This document shows positions 12,001 to 21,100 of a DNA stretch of 38,448 nucleotides, one piece after another. The notes under the pieces are model-generated. The model was given only the letters and a program-made list of their open reading frames with translations, was not told the origin of the DNA and made no database searches. The stretch spans positions 1 through 38,448 of the forward strand of contig BBXU01001349.1 in the NCBI GenBank assembly GCA_001598975.1, read 5' to 3'. The position numbers were made by a program, and so were the translations under genes. Every line of letters starts with the position of its first letter. Position 1 is the first letter of the stretch. The DNA comes from Parachlorella kessleri. Lineage: Eukaryota > Chlorophyta > Trebouxiophyceae > Chlorellales > Chlorellaceae.

Positions 12001-13492
12001 GGTCACCAAGCAGATATATTGGAGTAAGTCCATCTGCCCGAGGAGCAAGGGAAAGAACTTCAAACTCTGCCAACCCTTGTATGCTCCGGAGGTAGAGTTG
12101 TCAAACTAACCACCTGATGAGGCCACGAAGTCTCGAGTTGACAACCTCCAAGGCTTGCCTCCCACCTGGCAGAGGTAGGCCCGCAGGAACAGGCCACGCG
12201 TGGGGTGCTGCACCCCCTTGCAAAGCTCCACCAGGTCCTTCAGAATATCCTTGGCAGGAGCTTCACGAGACTTGATGTACACAGCGCCCACCGTACACAG
12301 CAGGTACCTGCAGACACACCCATACGAGGGCAGTAACCCATCAGGAGTGAAGCAGGGGGGAGACGGTCAAAATGCAAGGTTGGTAAGACTGAACGAGCTT
12401 GGCCAAGGTCCGCTGATATTTCTCTGCCTGCTTTGCCTGGTTCATGCAACCGCCAGCTATTGAGTTCACCGTGCATGATCTAGGGCGGTGGGCTCCAAGC
12501 TAGGTCGCAGACACAAGAAAAAGCAAGCCAGCCAGCCAGCCAGTCACAGCCAGCCAGAGATCCAGCACAATAACATCAGAGTAGCCACACTCACAGCCTA
12601 GGTAGCACGTTGCCGGCGTGCTGCACCAGCTCATACAAGTCCACATACGACCTCCCCTTGCTGTGCTCCTCTGCGAAGAACATCTGCAGCAGCAGCGGTA
12701 GGAGTTGGCGTGCCATGCCAGCCCATCATATCCTTCTAGGGAGCTTAGGTGAAATGAAGGTAACTCCTGCTGCGAGTCAAGACAACACAGTAGAACAAGA
12801 ATGGTCTCACTGCCTGAGAGCACACTTTCTAGCATCGGGGATCTGCAGTCCACCCTCATCCCTCCTGCTGCCATCCCTCCTAGATGACCCGATCCTCATG
12901 CTTTCTGCCGCTGCCCAAACGCTTCAGCTAAGGTCATCTCCGCCCCTTGACTTCACAACACGGGGCTCAGCGCTACTGAGGGGGCTGCGACAACAGCTCC
13001 CATGTCACTTTCAAGCTTCACCCTCACTAGCTTCAGGCCACACCTGCAGGTTCTGCAGCTCGTCTGAGGCCTGCATGTACAGCTCGTAGTACTTCTGCGG
13101 GCTCAGCAGCGAGGTGCGCAGCTCCCCCAGCAGTGCTGCCGAATATCGCAGCGCCTCCCTCAGGTTGTCCTCATCCTGCAGCCACCAAGTCGATACCAGC
13201 CTCTGCAGCGGCCTGTGGAGCGTGACTATGTCTGCTTTGCACCAAGCAAGGTGCCAGGGAATTGGCTGGCCTGGCCCAGGAACATGACAGTGCTGGACAG
13301 AACTGCACAAGTATTCGCCCTTGGCAGGCTGCTAGGGGTACCAACTGTGCCCTTAAATCGAGGATCGCCAGTTCAAGCGTCCAGATCACACCCCCAGGAG
13401 CGCACCATCGCCTTACGCAGGTAGAACGCATTCCTCTTGACGGACTGGCTGGCCTCCTTCAACCAGGCCTTCTGCTCGGTATCCCCCTGCAT
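6100..13492 (-). CDS. VPS35: Vacuolar protein sorting-associated protein 35, retromer core subunit (801 aa)
   Basis: VPS35 is the alpha-solenoid backbone of retromer. With VPS26 and VPS29 it recycles cargo receptors from endosomes or prevacuolar compartments to the trans-Golgi. Exons: 13492-13406, 13175-13044, 12683-12595, 12307-12166, 11938-11804, 11531-11398, 11150-10962, 10528-10447, 10193-10062, 9791-9612, 9278-9162, 8602-8493, 8212-8107, 7849-7658, 7394-7312, 7069-6949, 6706-6500, 6267-6100. All junctions keep phase and total 2406 nt. The length matches plant VPS35 (about 790 aa). Hallmarks, in order: [33 protein letters not shown], the VPS26-binding PRLYLL motif (101-106), [110 protein letters not shown]. 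The ATG is preceded in frame by a TAG, supporting this start. Genes on both sides are functionally unrelated. Confidence 0.97.
8615..8639 (+). repeat. (GGGA)n microsatellite in a VPS35 intron
   Basis: About six tandem GGGA units lie just right of the exon at 8493-8602, inside the intron between VPS35 exons 11 and 12. On the transcribed (minus) strand this is a pyrimidine tract (TCCC)n close to the acceptor, and it may act as an extended polypyrimidine tract. Confidence 0.8.
12525..12558 (+). repeat. (CAGC)n microsatellite in a VPS35 intron
   Basis: Tandem CAGC/CCAG units lie in the intron between VPS35 exons 3 and 4. It is a simple repeat with no evident role. Confidence 0.65.
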
Positions 13493-14077
13493 ATAGCCTG
13501 CCTCGGCCTGCAACTAGATGGTAAGCAACTGTTCAGAGTGCTGCGTCTGGGATGATCAACTAGCTGGAGAAGCTGCACTGCGCCCTGGTACCCACCATAG
13601 TAACGAAGGTGTCAGATAAGCATATATCACTGTCACTAAACTGGGGAGAGCAATGGAGCATGGCATGTCACGCTGTCATGACAGTGTGTCCATTGGCAAG
13701 CCTTTCCCGCTCTGACTTCCAAGGTTCAGTCCAGCGTTTTCAGATTTTCTGATGTGTTGATCAGCAGATCTGAGTCTATTGAAACCCATTTGAAACACAC
13801 TGCTGAAGTCACTGCACGAGACACTTATCATGATCAAGGGCCCTCTTACTTGTTAATCGAGGCGGTTTTGGCTCAACTCCTGGGTTCAATTAGTACCGGA
13901 ACTACTTGAGTTAAGCGCTCATAAACATATCAGCAAACCAAGTTGCTAGCATTTGACTCGACTGAGCTGATCGTGGCCAGGGCGGTTTTCCACCCCTGGC
14001 GCCGCCTCTGTGCTGCTCCAGTGAATGGCCCGCACAGGCAGGTTTCGGGGACGTGCAGGGACCTTTCCTCTGCCGGC
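13493..14077. promoter_or_regulatory. Divergent promoter region between VPS35 and TAF12
   Basis: These 585 bases separate the VPS35 ATG (minus strand) from the proposed TAF12 ATG (plus strand). They must contain both promoters and 5' UTRs. A TATATC-like stretch at about 13622 is the only TATA-like element noticed and is not diagnostic. The interval is more AT-rich than the flanking exons. No RNA gene is seen. Confidence 0.5.
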
Positions 14078-17065
14078 ATGGCTTGGTGGAGCCTAGTATG
14101 TCTAGCCTAAGCTGTCGTGGCTCTGAACATCGTCCTCTGCCCAGGGCAGCCAGCCAGTGAGCTACGACAAGGTTTTCGGTATTGCAGACAAGCCAGGAGC
14201 TGGAGCTGCACAGGGAGCACCACGCCCTCAGCAACAACAGGCAGTCAACCCACAGCAGCTTGCCGCCGCTGGTGCGGCACGCCCTCAGGCGACCCTCCCT
14301 GGCCAGCAGTTTGCCGCCGCAGGCTACGTGATGCAACCGGGCGTGAATATGCAGCAGCAGCTAGCACAGCAGGCCGCAGCGGCCGCTGCAGGGCGGCCGG
14401 CAATGATTGCTTTGCCAGGCCAGCCTGGCGGCCAGTTTATCTTGAATCAGGCTCTAGGTCAGCAAGCCAATCTAGCACTGTATGCCCAGCAGATCCAGGC
14501 CATGCAGCAGTTGCAGGCGCAGCAGGCGATGCGGCCAATGGGCCAGGCGGGAGTAGCACAGGGGGTTACCATGCGTGCGGCAAGCCCGGCTGTGCCACAG
14601 CAGCCGCAAGCAGCAGCACCGCAACAACAGCCTGCGCGGCCAGGCCTGCCCATGGTGCGTCTGCTCACGTCGCGTGTTTGTGAAGCGCAGAGTCACCACC
14701 TGGGTGTCATGGTGTGAATGGACTTGGTGGGGTCCTCTTGTGACATACAGAAGGCCTTGATGGGGCACCCGTATGGCTGTGGGCCAAGGCATGCCAGAGA
14801 GATAGCGCTCCCCTGGTTCACACCTAGCCTCAGTGACATACTGGGAGAGACAGTGGCTGACTTGGGTCACCCTGCAGGCCGTTCCCACCCAGTTCACCAT
14901 CAACCTGCGCATGCCCAGTGGCGATGTGCAACCCTACCACATCCCTCCAGAGTTCTTCCGTGCGCATCCCAATGAGTGGCAGGCGTGGGTGTCCAACCCT
15001 GCACTACAAATGGACATGTGGAGGCGTTACAATGCCTGGCACAGTGAGTGGCACAGCTTGGTGACTGGCGGGCGCTTGGGAGGGGAGGGCTAGGGTGGTG
15101 GGCAGCACTTTGATATGAACCGACCTAGTCCTAGTGGTGGAAGTGCTGTGTGGTTGTAGGTACACTTGTCGATGTGTAGATGTAGATTGGTTAGCAAGCG
15201 ACCGAAGGCTGTTCTCAGTTGTTGGGATCTTCTCTTAGCAATAATTAGTGGAGTAGGCGCATTTGCCTCGTTCTCACAGCTTAAGGCGATGTATGCTGGG
15301 TCTGTTCCTTTTTAACTGGTGCTTGCTGTGCGCATGTGCAGCTGCAAGAACCGCTGGCGCACAGGGGGTGCGGCCACCAGCAGCGGCGCAGGCCCCAGCA
15401 GCCAAGCGCATGAAACAGGAGCCTGCTGACGTCCTGCGCCAGCAGCAGCACCACATGATGCCTGGCATGCGCACACCCTCCCCCGGCCTCCCGCCCCACC
15501 ATCCGCCCCAGCAGCAGACAGCCCAGCCAGCCATGACGGCTGTGCAGGCCAGCGCGGCTGCCCAGGCCGCTCTGCAGCAGCGGCTGGCGGCCCAGTCGGG
15601 GGCAGCGGCTGCAGCCCGCATGGGCTTCCCGCCCATCACCAAGCCTGCCAACGATGAGGATAAGCTATTCCTGCCAAAGCCGCGCCTGCAGGTGTGGACA
15701 GTGAAGTGAGGCTCTTTACACTGTCTACATACAGCCATACTGGACATCTTCGAGGACAGCAGCAAGATGGCTTGCACTAAAATGACATATCCCACCGCTC
15801 TGGTCGACGCTGCTTGCTGGGTACAGGATCACTGAGCAGCTGGTCACCTTCTTGCAACATGTTTGACACACTACTGCCCTTCCTTGTACCCTACCCAGGT
15901 GTTAGTTCGGGAGGCGTGTGGGCAGGGCGCCCGCATGACCAGCGAGGCGGAGTTGGCCCTGAAAACGCTGGCGCAGGATTTTGTGTCCAACGCAGGTGTG
16001 TGGGTGCAGGTTGGCTGCCGGCTAGTGTCGCAGCACTACCAACCTGGGCACTAGTCCACACCAAGCTTGTACTCCAAATGCAACTATTCTTATGAAATTG
16101 CCCTCTTGGTCAGGTTGGCCCAGCTGGGCAAGCAGCAGCACGTCGAGCCTGTGTCTTGACGGGCCAATGCTGTGGAGGATGAGGGCCGTGAGTTGGTTGT
16201 TCGCAACATGCATGGCGACCGTGGCTGCCCTGCAGTGGCGTTTGGGGTGTCCATGGCCAAGCGGAGAAAAGCGGAGGTCCTGGAGCAGGGGGACTTGCAG
16301 CTCTATTTCGAGCGCACATGGTAATAAAGCATAACCTGGGTTTGCTGGATTTACTATGAGCCGGAGCTTCTTGGGTATGTGCAATACGGTAGTGCCAGCA
16401 GCGGACCGTGTTGATGATATGAGGTGTCAGCAAAGTGCCTTGGTGCTGATATGAGATGTGCTTCAGATATACCAGGGTATCAGCTTCATGCTAGCGTCAG
16501 CATTGCACCTTGTAGTCCTGAATATAGGAACGGGTTGTGCAAGTGCGCCTGCAGGAACCTGCAAATACCGGGTTTCTCAGATGCTGAGGTGCGCCCCTAC
16601 CGGCGGCCGGCAGTTAGCGACGTGCACAAGGCCCGCATGGCAGCAGTGCGGCGCAGTGCGGCCGAGGCATCCGCTGCTGCCGCTGCTGCAGCAGCAGGAG
16701 TTACGCCCGGCACAGCAGCAGCAGCAGGGGCAGCAGCTGCAGCAGGAGGTGGGGCTGGCACCGCCCCCGGACCAGCAGCAGCAGTTGGAGGAGCCGCAGC
16801 GGGTGGAGCTGGGGCCGGCGACGCGCGTGGCCCAGCGGTGGCAGCAACTCGGCCTGCAGCAGAGCCTAGCAATGGCAAGACGGCAGCTGCTGCAGCTAGC
16901 TTGCCTGCGGCCAATGGCGGGGTAGCGTCGTCGCCAGCCAACGCCGCAGGGCCCAAGGGGAGCCAGGGGCCCAGCGAGGCAGACAAGGCTGGCGCTGTAG
17001 GGAAGGCAGTAGGGCCTGGGACAGCAGAAGAAATGGAGGAGGAGGACATGCCTGACATTGGCTAG
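14078..17065 (+). CDS. TAF12: Transcription initiation factor TFIID subunit 12 (about 578 aa)
   Basis: TAF12 is a histone-fold subunit of TFIID (and SAGA) that pairs with TAF4 in the RNA polymerase II preinitiation machinery. Exons: 14078-14095 (proposed), 14145-14654, 14878-15043, 15342-15691, 15899-15995, 16236-16320, 16555-17065. Phases agree throughout. The N-terminal half is Gln/Ala/Pro-rich and disordered (repeated QQ and AA runs). The histone fold lies at about residues 340-425. It includes LVREACGQG, ALKTLAQDFVSNA, VSMAKRRKAEVLEQGDLQLYFERTW and the signature IPGFSDAEVRPYRRP followed by HKARMAAVRR. These match animal and plant TAF12 (LARHRKSSTLEVKD..LE..W then IPGF..EEIRPY and HKQRMALIRK). 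The C-terminus adds about 140 Ala/Gly-rich residues ending in an acidic EMEEEDMPDIG. The tiny first exon (MAWWSL, with a GTATGT donor) is the weakest part. TGTAA follows the stop by 62 bases. Confidence 0.92.
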
Positions 17066-18136
17066 CACACATGTACGGTTTGTTGCTTTCGAAACAGTGC
17101 AAGCTGTTTGTGCATGAGCAGTCTCCTGTAAGCTTCTGTCCATGCAATGGTTGGCCTCCCTCTCTTTAGATTTGGGATTTGATACAGTCACATGGGTGTG
17201 AAAATGCCTGTCCGGTCTTGCAGAGGCCTTACACCCAAGAGGACGGCGAGGCGTACCAGCAGCAAGCTTGGAAACTGTCCTCGAAGGTTTTTGGGCTGCA
17301 AGCTTATATTGACACTCTCTGGGACGCTTTGCAAAAAGCTTGAGGGGTATCAAGCTTCAGAGCAGGCATTGGCGCGGAGCGACACAAAGGTTCCTCTTCG
17401 AATCTGGCAGACTGGGCAAGTGCTCTAGGCCCAACATGCGAGCTAAACCACTGCGCTCGTGTGATATGGTGGGAGATCCCAACTGCGCTGCGCTTTGTCC
17501 AATGTACAGCCACTCTTCAGTCTGAGGTCAAATATGACTCGGGTCGCTTGCGTCTCTTTACAGCTACTTGTACAGACATGCAAAATGGGAAGCAGGCAAT
17601 GGCACCGCAGAGATTCAAGACACCAAAACTAGCTCAGCGCTGTGGCAGAGTAACACGGTGGGCAAAAAGCGGGCAACAAAAGCAGTTCCTCAATAGAGGG
17701 CGAAGCTGCAGCTAACGTACCACAATCATGAGCTCGCATGAAGGGCCCAATCCAGTATCAATGCCCCATTCACAGCGTACAACAATCACCTGAGGTTGTT
17801 GTTAGGTCAGCCCTACAGACAATCTGTGATGGCATGCCTGCCCTTGTAGCATGGGGCACACAGCACTCTCCTCAGGTTGCCATATCAGTCTTACCCTCCG
17901 GGAGTTGCGCTTGGCTTAGGCACTCTCCTTGTGGACGCTCTGCAAACACACAAGGTACTATCCTGGATATTGCACGAATTCCATACCATGGCATGCAGCA
18001 TAAGATACTGGTAGCTCTCGAACAGCTCACTAGTACTACAGCGGGATTTGTACACACAAGCTTGCCATTTCGTAGCCAACTTTTTACCACATGCAGCAGA
18101 CAACACCTCCTCTACAGCGCTGCAGCTCCCTCTGTC
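17066..18136. other. Convergent intergenic region, no gene seen
   Basis: This region lies between the 3' ends of TAF12 (+) and the first coiled-coil gene (-). I found no exon with convincing splice sites and no RNA gene. Only the first 100 bases are clearly the TAF12 3' UTR. A minus-strand TGTAA at 17558-17562 is the nearest exact poly(A) motif for the coiled-coil gene but is far from its stop. Confidence 0.45.
17127..17131 (+). promoter_or_regulatory. Poly(A) signal TGTAA for TAF12
   Basis: This TGTAA lies about 62 bases after the TAG stop of TAF12 (17063-17065), a typical spacing for chlorophyte genes. Confidence 0.6.
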
Positions 18137-21100
18137 TTATGCTGCTTCTGGCTCCAGTTCTTGTGCCTTTGGCCAAGCTGAAACCTTGTCCCTGCTGACC
18201 ATTATGAGCAGCTCGTCCAGTCTGCTGTGTTCCCTCTCAACCTCAATTTCTATCTTGGTCGCTACTTCCCCTGTCCTTCAGTGCGCCTCAGCGCAAACCC
18301 CCACCTTTACACCACCGCACCTCAGTAGCACCCGTCCCCCGCTGCCATATCGCCCCCCAGCACCAAACCCCCCGCTCACCTTTTTCTCGACATGCTCCAC
18401 CTTGCCGGCCGCCTTGGGGATGTCAGCGCCGCTGGATGTGCTGGTCTCCGAGACCTTGCGGGTCTGGGTGGTGGTGGTGGTGCCTGAGGCAGTGATCTGC
18501 TCCGTGCTCACCTGCACCTCACCATACTCGAGGTTCAGGCCAGGGCCGATGGCAAAACTCAAGGGGGCTGCCATCAGCCTGGAATACGCCAACACAAGGG
18601 AGAACAAGCCCTACGTCCATCAGCTCAAGCCCAGCAGTCCACCTATCAGTGACACCCACTATTGCGGCAACCATCCTCCAAGCCTGGCCAAGTACAACGG
18701 CACCTTTCAATAAGATTCAACTTATGTTGTTCCAGCGTCCCACCTGCTCCAGCTTGCGGTCCATCTCCGCGTTGGACCTGTCGCGCGCCTCCTCGCCGTG
18801 CTTCTTGGCCTTCTCCCACGCCTCAGTCTCGCGGGCACGAGCAGCCTTGGCCTCAGCTGCGGCAAGCAAGGGCAAGGCAAGCGCGGCAGTGAGTGGTAAA
18901 AACAACCACGTGTGCCCACTGCTCGCTCACATGCCATGTGGCCGCCCAGGGCACGTCTGTCTAGTATGGTCACTTCATCATATACACAGGGGCTCCAAAC
19001 CCCACATGCAGCTTCTCCACCTCCTCATCCTCCACTGCGAATGACGTCACACACCTCACCCTAGGCCCCACAGCCCTTACACCTATCAAAAGCCCCCCGC
19101 TTCCCTCCACAAGCTCACCCCTGATGCGGTCAAACTCGTCGGCCTTGGTGCGTGCAGCGGCCACTGCCTGCTCGTGCAGCTCCTCCAGGCGGGTCAGCTC
19201 CGACTCGGCAGCGGCGCGGCGGGCAGCAGCAGCCTCAGCAGCCTTGCGAGCCTCCTGCAGGTGGGCAAGGGCAAGGGAGGTTACCAACCCGAGCTTAGGC
19301 ACAGGAGGATTAGGCAAGGTACTGCATGGCGGCACGTCAGGCTCGGGCACCACGGGGCTCACGTAGATCCCCACCCACCAACCCTGCCGGCACCTCGGAC
19401 TGACAACCGCCCCAGGCTGGCAGAGTAAACATCCTCCTCGGGGCCTCCAACATTGCCAAAGCCCACTAAACAAACCTACCAACAATAATTCACCACCCAC
19501 GGCACTCAACCTCAACTCTACCAGGCACAGCACCCAAGAAATACTCCCCACCCTCCATTCCTGGCAGCGCGCAGAGCACAGCCTCCGGGGCTGCCAACAA
19601 AGTGGGTCATCAGCACCAGAGTGCGTCCCCCGCCACCCCTCACCACCCACCTCTGCCTTGGCGCGCAGCTCGGCCTCAGGCACTGCCGGCACCTTCACCG
19701 TCTCCACCTCAATCTTCTTCTTCTCAGCCTGCTCCTGGTAGGTGCCGGCCTGGCCGCGGCGGGCCTCAGCCTCTCGCTGCAGCTCGGCCACGCGGGCGGC
19801 TTGAGCATTGGCCTCAGCTGCAAGCCAGAACCCAGGGTGCACAGTTTGTCTCAGGCACTTGTCGTGACCCGGGATAGACTGACCGTGTGTCAGCAGGCCA
19901 AATAGCAGGACCTACTGGGTAGGCCTCAGCGACCTTGCGCAAGGTATACATCAACTGTGTAGCATCTGCACTGCCACAACCACCAGCAGAGGTGCGGCAA
20001 TCAATGCGCCCTCTGTGACCAAGTCAGTATAAACAGCCATCTTGCCTAGGTTACATACATGTGACATTGTGAATCTTTATGTTGGAAGGGGCACTGCCTC
20101 ACTCACCGGCCAGCTCCTGCGCCTGCTTCTCCAGCTCGGCCTTCTTCTGGCGGGCAGCCTGGGCATCGGCGGCAGCCTTGTCAGCCTGCCTCTGCAGCTT
20201 CTCCATCTGCAGGGGGGAACAAGAGTGTCACGGCACTCAGTCTGGCAAAGGACTGAGCCAGAGAGGCCTTTGGTTGTGCTTTTTGTTGGTTTCCCCGTCC
20301 GGACGGGGTGGTGCATGCCATTAAGAATTGGTACTTGGATCTTGTGATTTGTGGGCATAGTACATCCTGGCTTTATGTTGGCCCCACTTGGGGGACTCAC
20401 GGCAGCATGGTCAGGTGGCGGTACGCTGTTAGACTAGACTAGACTAGAGAGGGGAAGCTCTGCATGAGCCAGGCACCGAGTGTTCTCCTCGCACACAGGC
20501 TCTTGGGGCAGGACAGTAGTCTCCCTATCGCAGTCAGGCATTCTGTCCAGTGCGCCGGCAAGGTAGGCAGCACGTGGCGCGCTGAACAAGCAGTGTGCAT
20601 CAGAACCCAGCCGTAAAGACCCAGGGAGACATCCGATGATGGACCCTACAATGCGTTACGGCAGCATGCAAAATATACAAAGCCCTGCATACACACAAGC
20701 CGTGGAGTCTCGCCGGGCGCACCTCTGCCCTCTTGTTCTGTGCGTCCCGGGCGTCCTTGGCTGCCTCGGCGGCGGTGTCCTTGGCGTGCTTCTCCAGGGC
20801 GGTCGCCTCGTCACGCAGGGTCCAGTAGTGGCGGGCCACCTCGTCCGCCTCCTTCACCTTTACGCGAGCGGCCTGCGGCAGAAGGGACGGGCAGTAGCAG
20901 AGGAAGCCAACACGTAAGAGGTTTTGTAAAAGATAGGACTGGGACAAACGGTAAGCCACCGCAAGCATTTGACATCCATGCACCATGCAAGTAAGCAAGG
21001 ATTCAGGGCCGGGTGGCTCCCAGAGGCAGTACAATAGCTGCCAAGGCGAGAGGGGTAACAAGGCGAGAGGGACCTTCTGGCCACCAACGCCATTGCGTGT

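Noticed and set aside
14117..14683. Second plus-strand frame of 188 codons over the TAF12 Gln-rich exon
   Set aside because: It is an alternate reading of CAG/GCA repeats. Only the frame at 14145-14654 joins in phase to the exons that code for the histone fold.
16577..17353. Long minus-strand open frame (258 codons) and a 153-codon minus-strand frame opposite the last TAF12 exon
   Set aside because: They are shadows of the Ala/Gln-rich GCN/CAG repeats of TAF12, whose plus-strand frame carries the conserved IPGF..AEVRPY and HKARMAAVRR motifs. They have Cys/Ser/Ala-rich nonsense composition and no domain.
17345..17430. Minus-strand sequence with TTAGCTCGC...GATTCGAAG resembling tRNA A and B boxes
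   Set aside because: The B box has several mismatches and the 5' and 3' ends do not form an acceptor stem.
17738..18181. Plus-strand open frame of 147 codons between TAF12 and coiled-coil paralog 1
   Set aside because: No splice logic or domain, mixed composition, and it overlaps the likely 3' end of the minus-strand gene.
19602..19905. Overlapping plus-strand frames opposite the coiled-coil exons (also at 20.0-20.3 kb and 26.8-27.4 kb)
   Set aside because: They are antisense shadows of the Ala/Glu/Arg-rich coiled-coil exons, whose minus-strand frames are conserved between the two paralogs.
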